From CAYGFH01 sp964356315 (GTDB lineage Bacteria > Patescibacteriota > Microgenomatia > UBA10105 > UBA927): DNA of 5,919 nt. This document shows positions 1-5,790 of this stretch, one piece after another (position 1 is the first letter of the stretch; each line of letters begins with the position of its first letter). The notes beneath the pieces are model-generated. The model did no database searches, was not told where the DNA came from, and worked only from the letters and a program-made list of their open reading frames with translations. The stretch is from the NCBI GenBank assembly GCA_964356315.1, contig CAYHHA010000060.1, positions 1 through 5,919 of the forward strand, in the 5' to 3' direction. The position numbers and the translations under genes are program-made.

Positions 1-9
1 AAACTACTT

Positions 10-120
10 CATCTATTTCTTCTGTCAAAGGAAGGCGGGGATTTATAGGACGCTCCAAACTCTATTTTCAATTTATCTAAAAGAAAAATACTTTTCTCTA
101 TCTTCACGGGGAATCTAGCA
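10..120 (+). repeat. Intergenic repeat, copy A (diverged)
   Basis: Bases 35-51 (GCGGGGATTTATAGGAC) are identical to 5693-5709, and a weaker match extends left to about base 10. A second block, 101-120 (TCTTCACGGGGAATCTAGCA), matches 5771-5790 at 17 of 20 positions. Counted on the minus strand over 32 bases the second match is 25 of 32. The distance between the two blocks differs by 12 bases between copies and the left part by 3, so the reading frame is kept. On the plus strand both copies read RGFIG and later NTFL-x-LHGE, but copy A has in-frame stops at 78 and 135. On the minus strand copy A reads INPRLPLTEEIDEVV and is open to the window edge, with a possible TTG start at 58. Whether it is a gene relic, an edge gene start or a non-coding element cannot be decided here. 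Confidence 0.6.
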
Positions 121-213
121 AAATACCATCCAACTAGAAATAACAATAACTAAATGAATCCGTTTGCCAAATTGTTTCAACTTGCATACCTACTCTTTCA
201 ACGCTCAAACTAC

Positions 214-1230
214 TTATCGAAAAAAATCTATGCGATTCATCGAAGATGATGTGGGATCGATCAACTTCGCTAATCTTTGACCTATATAGAATTTTCCATT
301 ACTGTTTAAATGTTCATCCATATACCGGTTTGATCCGGCTATTTCACTCCAAGTGAAATATTCATGACTCAGAGAGAGAGATAAATCGAGAACGATTCCA
401 CCCTCATGCTGTAGAGCTGAAGATATAATAGCGGTATTTTTTTTAATTCGTTCTGTAAATCGATTTCCTAAAAATTTCTCAGCAGACTGATAATCAATAG
501 GTGTAATGTAAAAAATAACTTTTGATGAATTATTGGCATACATTTTGGCAATATTTTTCAATGAAATCAATTTTCTGTGGTCCGATCGCAAGGAAGCCAT
601 ATAATAGAATATGATCATATTTTTGAAACGCTCAGGATAAGGGACAGTATCTGGAATTGTTTCAAATGCATGAGAAATTCCTACGAAGTTATCTTCATCA
701 TACACATCTGAGTATTCATACAAAAGCGAATATTTTTGGTTGACATCTGCACTGGCTAGATTGCGTAGGATGTTCAAATATGGAAAAAGTGGAGTGTTGT
801 AGTACCGAAAATACATAGTGTCATCTGTGAATTGATATGATGGACGTAAATCATATGGAATTGAAAACGAATGCAAATTTATAGAAATTATCACATTCTT
901 CGGAATGTACTTTTCCGATTGCATATGTTTGCTATATCCCAAATAAACATCTGGATTCCAGGCTGCGTTCATCATAGAACCCACAGAATGCGTACCGTCA
1001 AATAGATCATTCAGCATGGTAGGAATATCTCTTGTATCCGTGTCATTTACACTAGTATAAAAAAGTGTGCTGTCACCAAAAAAAATCGTATCTACATCAG
1101 CGGAATGATACTTGTTGACTAGAAGAACGGAGGGGGGTGGGACGATCGGGAAAAAATGGATTATGCAAAGCTGTCCCAAATAAATCAGTACAGCAAATAC
1201 AAATATTTTACCCAAAACCAAATATTTCAT
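214..1230 (-). CDS. Membrane-anchored SGNH-hydrolase-like protein (DltD/AlgJ-like O-acetylation partner)
   Basis: 338 residues. A hydrophobic N-terminal segment (about residues 5-27) is followed by an extracytoplasmic domain. Visible SGNH blocks are FFGDSTL with the candidate nucleophile Ser54, Gly84 in GSMMNAAW, Asn118 in ISINLH, and DEH (Asp305, His307) before a C-terminal helix, which is the usual place of the catalytic Asp-x-His. Proteins of this type (PatB, AlgJ/AlgX, DltD) work with an MBOAT that passes acyl groups across the membrane and transfer them to, or remove them from, an extracellular polymer. The start codon lies one base after the stop of the MBOAT gene (TGATATG), with no Shine-Dalgarno sequence, so translation is probably coupled. 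The natural polymer is not identifiable, since no polysaccharide synthesis gene is in view. The SGNH call is firm on motifs; transferase versus esterase is open. Confidence 0.82.
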   Translation of the reverse strand: MKYLVLGKIFVFAVLIYLGQLCIIHFFPIVPPPSVLLVNKYHSADVDTIFFGDSTLFYTSVNDTDTRDIPTMLNDLFDGTHSVGSMMNAAWNPDVYLGYSKHMQSEKYIPKNVIISINLHSFSIPYDLRPSYQFTDDTMYFRYYNTPLFPYLNILRNLASADVNQKYSLLYEYSDVYDEDNFVGISHAFETIPDTVPYPERFKNMIIFYYMASLRSDHRKLISLKNIAKMYANNSSKVIFYITPIDYQSAEKFLGNRFTERIKKNTAIISSALQHEGGIVLDLSLSLSHEYFTWSEIAGSNRYMDEHLNSNGKFYIGQRLAKLIDPTSSSMNRIDFFR

Positions 1231-1231
1231 A

Positions 1232-2713
1232 TCAAAATTGAAAATAAATAAACGGAACCTGATCAGAAGGCCCTAGATTTAAAATCATAAGTGCCAATAG
1301 TAGATATATTCCCCATCGAACACTAGAGTGCAGATTTGCAATCATACTGGTTCTTTGAAGATAATGATATATTTCCATTATCAAAATTGCCAGAATCGCA
1401 ATACCAATTTGAGTCGAAGAAAGCCCCAATCCGGGTCCCTGATAAAATGCCAATGCTGAAAACATCGTAAAATCACCCGATAGCAACACTCTGATCAAAC
1501 TCCCAAGACCGAGTGACATATGAGAGACAATATAGATAGCATCAGATACAGTCGAGGAGCGGAAAAATATCCAAGCGAAACAAACGAGACAGAAGGTGAG
1601 TACCGTCTGAACATAGGTAACAACGATGCTTCTGAGTGTATTTCTTTGAAGCTTCAAATGTGGATATATATAGGTTTCTACCAATAAGCTTGTTAAGATA
1701 TACATCCCGTGAATAGCTCCCCAAAGTATATACGTCCACTTAGCCCCATGCCAAAGCCCTGTCAAAACAAAGACTATAAGTATATTTCGAATTTGAATCA
1801 GTACTCCTCGCCTATTTCCACCAAGTGGTATATAGACATAGCTTTGAAACCATGAATAAAGAGACATGTGCCAGCGCCTCCAGAAGTCTTGTATAGAACG
1901 AGCCAGATAGGGATAACTAAAATTTTCTCGTAGTGTAAATCCCATAACCCGAGCGCATCCGATCGCAATGTCTGAATAGCCTGAAAAGTCACAATATATT
2001 TGAATTGCGAATGCAATCGTTGCAAGAATAAGAGGAAATCCGACGTAAAAATGAGGTTGCCCATATACCTGATTGACTAGAATTGCCAGACGGTCTGCGA
2101 TAATCATTTTTTTAAATAATCCGAATAGTATTCGTTGCAATCCTATAGATACATTACTGTCAGAGTATTCTCTAGGAATAGAAAGTTGTGGGAGCATATC
2201 CTGAGGTTTTTCTATTGGACCCGCGACGAGTTGGGGATAAAACATGACATACAGCGCATAAATTCCAAATTTTCGTTCAGCTTTTTGACGACCTTTATAC
2301 ACTTCAAATATGTAACTGAGACTTTGAAATGTATGAAACGATAATCCTATAGGTAATATCAGATGCAACAATTGCGCCTGGTAGTTAAAACCTAAAAATA
2401 CAGAAAACTGTGCCAGACTGGAATTAAAGAAATCAACATATTTATAAAAGCAAAGAATGCCGATATTAGACAATATGCTGATAATGAAAAAGAATTTTTT
2501 TCTGGGTCCTTTTGCCTTTTCTATGAACATTCCCATAAAATAATCTACGCAAATAAGAAACGCTAGAATAAAAATATACTTAGGTATAAATACCATATAG
2601 AAAAAACAGCTTGCCAGAAGAAGCAAAAGCCATCTCCCTGAGGACGGACACATGTAGTACAAAATTGTCACGACAGGAAAGAAGATTAGAAATGAGAGAG
2701 AATCAAATAACAT
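1232..2713 (-). CDS. MBOAT family O-acyltransferase (AlgI/PatA/DltB-like)
   Basis: 493 residues, the usual length for bacterial MBOAT O-acetyltransferases, with about a dozen hydrophobic segments. Family signatures in order: an N-terminus of the form MLFDSLSFLIFF; GLSFHTFQSLSYIFEVYKG (123-141); FYPQLVAGPIEKP (158-170); YCDFSGYSDIAIG (240-252); SIQDFWRRWHMSL (273-285); IPLGGNRRG (295-303); GLWHGAKWTYILWGAIHG (319-336), which holds the presumed catalytic His322 and second conserved His335; and the C-terminal FIYFQF. The protein sits in the cytoplasmic membrane and is thought to pass an acyl (usually acetyl) group from a cytoplasmic donor to an extracellular acceptor or partner. The partner here is the SGNH protein encoded directly downstream. 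The ATG at 2713 gives the N-terminus expected for the family. A TATAAT box ends 7 bases before it and no ribosome binding site is seen. No key residue is missing. Confidence 0.95.
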   Translation of the reverse strand: MLFDSLSFLIFFPVVTILYYMCPSSGRWLLLLLASCFFYMVFIPKYIFILAFLICVDYFMGMFIEKAKGPRKKFFFIISILSNIGILCFYKYVDFFNSSLAQFSVFLGFNYQAQLLHLILPIGLSFHTFQSLSYIFEVYKGRQKAERKFGIYALYVMFYPQLVAGPIEKPQDMLPQLSIPREYSDSNVSIGLQRILFGLFKKMIIADRLAILVNQVYGQPHFYVGFPLILATIAFAIQIYCDFSGYSDIAIGCARVMGFTLRENFSYPYLARSIQDFWRRWHMSLYSWFQSYVYIPLGGNRRGVLIQIRNILIVFVLTGLWHGAKWTYILWGAIHGMYILTSLLVETYIYPHLKLQRNTLRSIVVTYVQTVLTFCLVCFAWIFFRSSTVSDAIYIVSHMSLGLGSLIRVLLSGDFTMFSALAFYQGPGLGLSSTQIGIAILAILIMEIYHYLQRTSMIANLHSSVRWGIYLLLALMILNLGPSDQVPFIYFQF

Positions 2714-2726
2714 TTGAAGTATTATA
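2714..2726 (-). promoter_or_regulatory. -10 box of the MBOAT-SGNH operon (leaderless)
   Basis: On the minus strand TATAAT (2726-2721) is followed by ACTTCAA and then the ATG. Transcription would start at or within a base or two of the start codon. No good -35 box lies at 16-18 bp, so the assignment rests on the perfect -10 hexamer and on the same layout at three other genes in the window. Confidence 0.5.
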
Positions 2727-2833
2727 CGACAATTCTGAGAAGCTATTACAGCAATGCACAGAAATACTCATCCTGTGCGCCAGCAGAGAAACACATACCA
2801 CTAAGTGTTTACAATACGCAAGAAGACTACCGT

Positions 2834-2870
2834 TCAATTATCGCTTCTGGAGGAGGAAGCCGAGGATTTA
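2834..2870 (+). repeat. Intergenic repeat, copy C (core only)
   Basis: Aligned without gaps to 5667-5703, 29 of 37 bases match. The shared parts are TCAATTATCG exactly, then TTCTG, then CGAGGATTTA against CGGGGATTTA. It also matches copy A (CTTCTG, AGGAAG, CG-GGATTTA). The minus strand reads LNPRLPPPEAIIER before a stop, close to INPRLPLTEEIDE in copy A and INPRISTAETIIDD in copy B. The second block seen in copies A and B is not evident here. It lies about 110 bases upstream of the MBOAT start. Confidence 0.6.
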
Positions 2871-3049
2871 GCAGAAAAAGCAAGCATTTCTACAGAATGT
2901 TCTGAAGCAGGGGTAAACTTGACTGTCCAGATGGGATATTTATTTATATACGTATTCTAAATTTCTATGATATGTTCTTTATCAAGTAATCCTTATAGGT
3001 AATACTGGTTTTCCCATAAATTTATTCATCGCTTTTTGTCAGGAAGAAC

Positions 3050-3071
3050 TTTCGCAATTATTGGTGCGAAA
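3050..3071. other. Hairpin TTTCGC / GCGAAA with 10-base loop
   Basis: A perfect 6-bp stem (3050-3055 and 3066-3071) with loop AATTATTGGT. It lies about 80 bases upstream of the nucleotidyltransferase start and outside any supported gene. Neither arm is followed by a T-run, so it is not a typical terminator. Its role is unknown. Confidence 0.3.
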
Positions 3072-3115
3072 TGCATACTCCGAGGTAGCATTCCTCGCAG
3101 GTCTGTTACCAGAAT

Positions 3116-3145
3116 TTGCGTATTTAGTGATTTGTAGAATACAAT
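3116..3145 (+). promoter_or_regulatory. Probable promoter of mntA-hepT (leaderless)
   Basis: A -10 box TACAAT (3140-3145) ends 8 bases before the preferred ATG at 3154. A weak -35 candidate, TTGCGT (3116-3121), lies 18 bp upstream. With normal spacing the transcript would start at the ATG, in line with the missing ribosome binding site. Confidence 0.45.
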
Positions 3146-3153
3146 ATACGTAT

Positions 3154-3450
3154 ATGATAGATACCGCACAATATTCCAATCAAATTGTTCCTATACTAAA
3201 ACGCTATAGTGTTCCGAAGGCTGCTTTTTTCGGATCCATTGTTGACGGGAAATACGTTTCCGGAAAAAGTGATCTTGATATCCTTGTACAGCCTGCTGAC
3301 GGCATGTCGCTTATGGATTTTATCGGGCTCAAACAGGACATTGAAGATGCGATCGGTATTACCGTTGACCTTGTCAGTTATAATGGGATGAGTAAATACT
3401 TGAAAGAAAGTATTTTATCAAATGAAAAGGTGTTTTATGAAACCACGTGA
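3154..3450 (+). CDS. mntA: MntA-type minimal nucleotidyltransferase antitoxin
   Basis: 98 residues from the ATG at 3154. The frame is open back to a TTG at 3061, but the extra 31 residues look unlike the family, and the chosen start sits just after a -10 box. The nucleotidyltransferase core is clear: FFGS (Gly27, Ser28), then Asp40-Leu-Asp42 as the metal-binding pair, and a third carboxylate Asp72 in VDLVSY. In known pairs of this kind, MntA silences the HEPN toxin by attaching AMP groups to the tyrosine of its active-site motif. The gap between GS and DxD is 11 residues, while the commonly described motif has about 10. Its stop codon lies inside the next gene (14-base overlap with the preferred hepT start), so the two are translationally coupled with the antitoxin made first. 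The family is firm; the target is inferred from the pairing. Confidence 0.9.
   Translation: MIDTAQYSNQIVPILKRYSVPKAAFFGSIVDGKYVSGKSDLDILVQPADGMSLMDFIGLKQDIEDAIGITVDLVSYNGMSKYLKESILSNEKVFYETT
3425..3430 (+). promoter_or_regulatory. Ribosome binding site that sets the hepT start
   Basis: AAAAGG lies 6 bases before the ATG at 3437, while the alternative ATG at 3422 has no such sequence at a usable distance. This is one of only two clear Shine-Dalgarno sequences in the window, and it belongs to a gene inside an operon, which must start internally. Confidence 0.55.
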
Positions 3451-3772
3451 AGACGCATATATTCTCCACATACGTGATGCCATACTTGCAGTAGAATCGT
3501 ATGGCGCAAATCATACGTATCACGAATTCTTACAGAGCCCTTGGGATCAGGCTGCGCTCACCAGACATTTAGAAATTATTGGTGAAGCTGCAACTCAATT
3601 ATCAACAGAATTTAAAAACACACATCCCGAAATTCCCTGGAGAAAAGTCAGTGACTTTCGAAACGTGTTAATTCATGAATATTTTGCGATCGATCCTCAA
3701 CTAGTGTGGAAAATTATTGAAAAAGATATTCCTTCTCTGAAACAGCAAATTCAAAAGCTGATTTCAGCGTAA
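3437..3772 (+). CDS. hepT: HepT-like HEPN-domain toxin (DUF86 ribonuclease)
   Basis: 111 residues from the ATG at 3437. An ATG at 3422 would add five residues but lacks a ribosome binding site. The protein is all-helical in character and shows the DUF86/HepT features: a helix with LEIIGEAATQLS (45-56), PEIPWRKVSDFRN (64-76), and the RX4HXY catalytic motif Arg75-NVLI-His80-Glu-Tyr82. HEPN toxins of this group are ribonucleases, and Tyr82 corresponds to the residue AMPylated by the partner antitoxin. It overlaps mntA by 14 bases, so the pair forms a complete type VII-like HEPN/MNT toxin-antitoxin module. All key residues are present, so an active toxin is expected. Its length is typical of the family. 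Confidence 0.93.
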   Translation: MKPREDAYILHIRDAILAVESYGANHTYHEFLQSPWDQAALTRHLEIIGEAATQLSTEFKNTHPEIPWRKVSDFRNVLIHEYFAIDPQLVWKIIEKDIPSLKQQIQKLISA

Positions 3773-3904
3773 CATCTATTTTTTCTGGAGAAATGTGGGG
3801 ATGTCACAGATACATGTATACGTAGCCTCGGTATATACTTCCACTCTGAATACGTTCAGTTACTTTCTACAATCATAAAGAACACACAAAGCATTTCAAA
3901 CTAT

Positions 3905-3923
3905 ATCATTGGTGTCAAATGAT
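3905..3923. other. Weak hairpin between convergent genes
   Basis: ATCATT and AATGAT form a 6-bp stem with a 7-base loop in the 168-base space between hepT and the convergent antitoxin gene. It could help end transcription from either side, but no T-run follows either arm. The rest of 3773-3940 holds nothing recognisable. In particular there is no toxin-like frame on the minus strand downstream of the antitoxin. Confidence 0.2.
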
Positions 3924-3940
3924 GTGGATTGTATCAACTA

Positions 3941-4237
3941 TTACTGTTTATTTCGCACTTCTCTCACAGCAGTGGCGACATTTTGTGCGATCTGTTGCGT
4001 TTGCACATTTTTGGCTTTTGCACGAATCGTATCGATTGTAGAAAATCCATTGTCCCATTCATTTTGTGAAAACCGTGTCATTGGGTTCATCAATCTTTCA
4101 TACTCCTGATATCCCAAAAGAACAGCATGTGGCTTGCCAAACCGTGTAATGATCAGGGCATTATTATCAAGATTAACGGTGTTAATCATCTCGGAGAATT
4201 TATTTTTAACTTCATTCGCAGTAACTTTTATTGTCAT
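3941..4237 (-). CDS. Orphan Phd/YefM-family antitoxin
   Basis: 98 residues. The N-terminal half is a typical Phd/YefM DNA-binding fold: IKVTANEVKNKFSEMINTV, then ALIITRFGKPHAVLLGYQEYERL (about residues 27-49). The C-terminal half (about 50-98) is a polar, Ala/Gln-rich helix ending EVRNKQ. This is the part that normally wraps around the toxin, and here it resembles tails of antitoxins paired with PIN/VapC-type toxins. No toxin gene follows: the 168 bases downstream contain only stop-rich sequence and then the convergent hepT. The ATG is preceded by GAAAGG (4248-4243) at a 5-base distance. The two palindromes upstream indicate autorepression. It may be a solitary antitoxin kept as a regulator, or as protection against a toxin encoded elsewhere; it could also be the remnant of a broken pair. 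Confidence 0.88.
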   Translation of the reverse strand: MTIKVTANEVKNKFSEMINTVNLDNNALIITRFGKPHAVLLGYQEYERLMNPMTRFSQNEWDNGFSTIDTIRAKAKNVQTQQIAQNVATAVREVRNKQ

Positions 4238-4255
4238 ACTGACCTTTCGTGTTTA

Positions 4256-4290
4256 ATACAATCCTATTGTATATATTGTATCAATACAAT
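4256..4290 (-). promoter_or_regulatory. Double palindromic operator of the Phd/YefM-like gene
   Basis: Four half-sites are visible: ATACAAT (4256-4262) and ATTGTAT (4266-4272) with a 3-base spacer, then ATTGTAT (4275-4281) and ATACAAT (4284-4290) with a 2-base spacer. Two adjacent 7-bp-arm inverted repeats just upstream of the start and covering the promoter zone are typical of autoregulated Phd/YefM systems. TACAAT and TATTAA hexamers inside or beside the palindromes could act as the -10 box. Confidence 0.7.
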
Positions 4291-4451
4291 GATCGACCAC
4301 AAACTCTACTGGTGGCCACGATAATCAGTATATCAAGTTCATTTTTTTAGTATTCAACGCATATAAATCTTATGCATTCACTATATTCCCTTCAGCTTCT
4401 TCAGTCAGTTCAGTATATGTAAAATATCTGTACATAACACTAGCACTCAAC

Positions 4452-4479
4452 TTGACAACCTTATATAATCCTATATAAT
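4452..4479 (+). promoter_or_regulatory. Near-consensus promoter of the Fic gene (leaderless)
   Basis: TTGACA (4452-4457), 16 bp, TATAAT (4474-4479); the ATG follows 9 bases later at 4489, so the transcript should begin at or very near the start codon. A second TATAAT (4464-4469) creates a 10-bp tandem repeat (TTATATAATC, CTATATAATC, then TTATATATAT). This could be a recognition site for the winged-helix domain of the Fic protein itself. Confidence 0.75.
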
Positions 4480-4488
4480 CTTATATAT

Positions 4489-5544
4489 ATGAATAATACA
4501 TTCGATGCTCGTTTGCAAAATGTATCTCAGGACATCTGGCTAAAGATTACACAGATTGAGGCCATCAAAGGTAAATGGGAAGGAAGCACAAAACTTAGCC
4601 CTCAAGTTCTAGGTCGGTTAAAACTATCCGTACTCATCACTTCAACCGGTGCTTCTACCCGAATCGAGGGGTCAAAGTTATCGGATGAGGACATTGAAAG
4701 AATGCTCCGGGGTATATCTATCCAGAAATTTGGCAATCGTGATGAACAAGAGGTTCATGGGTATTATGAACTTCTGCAAAATGTGTTCGACTCTTGGGAG
4801 TCGCTTATATTTAATGAAAATCTTATAAAACACTTCCATAAGGAGCTGTTGAAATATACAGAAAAAGATACTGAACATAGAGGCGAGTATAAGAAAAAAG
4901 AAAATACTGTACAAATGATTAATGAGGCAGGCGATTCGGTTGGAATTCTTTTTGAAACAACCAAAGCATATTTAACGCCCACAGAAATGTACGAACTCGT
5001 GGACTGGACAAAAAAGGCGCTCGATCAACATTCATATCATCCTCTTTTGATAATCGCAAACTTTCTTGTCGAGTTTTTGAATATTCATCCATTTGAAGAT
5101 GGTAATGGTCGATTGTCCAGAATAGTAACGAATCTCTTACTTTTGAAACAGGGATATGCATACGTGCCGTATGTATCACACGAAAAACTTGTTGAAGATA
5201 ATAAACCAGACTATTATTTGACACTGCGAAAGAGTCAAAAAACGTTACGAACTGAACTACCCGATCTCTCGCCATGGATCAATTTCTTTTTGGATATATG
5301 TTTGACACAATCCCAAATGGCGATGCAGTTACTTACCAACACGAACATAGAAACACTTTTATCCCCAAAACAACTTCTTGTGTGGAATTACCTACAAAAA
5401 GTTGCGGAAACAACGCCAAGGGAAATATCAAAGGAAACGGGTGTCCCGAGGCCCACAATTAATCAGGTTATAAATAAATTATTGGATCTAAAGATGGTGA
5501 GTCGGATTGGCCAAGGAGCAACCACCAGATACCGAAAGGTGTAA
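4489..5544 (+). CDS. Class II Fic-domain protein with C-terminal winged helix
   Basis: 351 residues. The Fic active-site motif HPFEDGNGRLSR (200-211) is complete, with catalytic His200, Asp204, the anion-binding GNGR and Arg211. An N-terminal inhibitory helix carries Ser56-TRI-Glu60-Gly61, the [S/T]xxxE[G/N] motif that makes it class II (self-inhibited through Glu60). The segment before the active site (about 140-158) should form the target-docking flap. The C-terminal 60 residues (about 292-351) read as a winged helix-turn-helix (TPREISKETGVPRPTINQVI, then a wing with GQGATTRY), so the protein probably binds DNA and may regulate its own gene. Such enzymes usually transfer AMP from ATP to a protein hydroxyl; the target is unknown. 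The gene is divergent from the orphan antitoxin and seems monocistronic. The start is set by the promoter spacing. Confidence 0.95.
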   Translation: MNNTFDARLQNVSQDIWLKITQIEAIKGKWEGSTKLSPQVLGRLKLSVLITSTGASTRIEGSKLSDEDIERMLRGISIQKFGNRDEQEVHGYYELLQNVFDSWESLIFNENLIKHFHKELLKYTEKDTEHRGEYKKKENTVQMINEAGDSVGILFETTKAYLTPTEMYELVDWTKKALDQHSYHPLLIIANFLVEFLNIHPFEDGNGRLSRIVTNLLLLKQGYAYVPYVSHEKLVEDNKPDYYLTLRKSQKTLRTELPDLSPWINFFLDICLTQSQMAMQLLTNTNIETLLSPKQLLVWNYLQKVAETTPREISKETGVPRPTINQVINKLLDLKMVSRIGQGATTRYRKV

Positions 5545-5566
5545 GATGATGGATAAAATACAAATA

Positions 5567-5644
5567 TTACACACACCGGGTTACACACACCGGGTGTGAA
5601 ATAGATTTACACACACCGGGTGTGAAATAGATAGACACATCGGG
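5567..5644. repeat. Tandem 26-bp repeat array with internal palindrome
   Basis: TTACACACACCGGG occurs at 5567-5580, 5581-5594 and 5607-5620. The second and third copies are each followed by TGTGAAATAGAT, giving two perfect 26-bp units (5581-5606 and 5607-5632) after a truncated first one. A decayed fourth copy, AGACACATCGGG, follows at 5633-5644. Each full unit contains CACACC-G-GGTGTG, a 13-base palindrome with 6-bp arms. The array begins 22 bases after the fic stop. It could be a set of protein binding sites, a hairpin cluster that ends or stabilises the fic transcript, or a slippage-prone satellite. No T-run follows, so a classical terminator is unlikely. Confidence 0.9.
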
Positions 5645-5664
5645 AATATATCAAAAACAGTGAT

Positions 5665-5790
5665 CATCAATTATCGTTTCTGCCGTAGAAATGCGGGGAT
5701 TTATAGGACAGGTTAAAAATCAGCTTCAAACTTCAATGTATTCACCAGCCAGCATTAATACATTTCTTCGTCTTCATGGTGAATGTAGCA
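5665..5790 (+). repeat. Intergenic repeat, copy B (longest)
   Basis: This copy links the other two: 5667-5703 matches copy C (29 of 37), 5693-5709 is identical to copy A, and 5771-5790 matches the second block of copy A (17 of 20). It lies after the 26-bp array and before the gene start at the right edge. A short inverted repeat TTTCT/AGAAA (5677-5681 and 5687-5691) lies at its left end. In copy C a similar place holds GCTTC/GAAGC, and in copy A CTTC/GAAG, but the pairing register differs, so shared structure is not proven. Confidence 0.65.

Larger units (their letters stand above)
2727..3139. other. Long intergenic region between the divergent blocks
   Basis: About 410 bases with no convincing gene. 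It contains copy C of the intergenic repeat (2834-2870), a 6-bp-stem hairpin (3050-3071) and a weak plus-strand promoter candidate (TTGACT at 2919-2924 with an AT-rich -10 region near 2941-2948). An open frame starting at GTG 2805 and ending at 2960 encodes a 51-residue acidic peptide (it includes LLEEEAEDLAEKAS). It spans repeat C and has no ribosome binding site, so it is not called as a gene. Confidence 0.55.

Noticed and set aside
2714..2905. Open frame of 63 codons from TTG on the plus strand
   Set aside because: It begins inside the MBOAT promoter, ends within repeat C territory and has no protein family signature; it is only interesting as the frame showing the R-S-I-I and R-G-F similarity to copy B.
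2805..2960. Open frame from GTG encoding a 51-residue acidic peptide
   Set aside because: It covers repeat copy C, has no ribosome binding site or recognisable family, and the part outside the repeat is not shared with the other copies.
3020..3050. A possible fourth copy of the intergenic repeat (TTCATC, then TGTCAGGAAG, like the left end of copy A)
   Set aside because: It lacks the CGGGGATTTA core and needs several gaps; chance similarity in AT-rich DNA is likely.
3061..3153. N-terminal extension of MntA from TTG 3061
   Set aside because: It is not typical of the family, its start lies within the loop of a hairpin, and the ATG at 3154 has a well-placed -10 box.
4919..5275. 118-codon minus-strand open frame inside fic
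   Set aside because: It is the complement of the well-supported Fic coding region, which includes the active-site motif; it has no family features of its own.
5546..5596. Short peptide frame right after the fic stop (starting MMDKIQIL)
   Set aside because: It is only about 17 codons and runs into the 26-bp array, so its C-terminus is just translated repeat.
10..5790. Integron-type attC sites at the repeat copies
   Set aside because: I could not find the paired RYYYAAC and GTTRRRY core sites or a long imperfect hairpin in any copy, and no integrase is visible.
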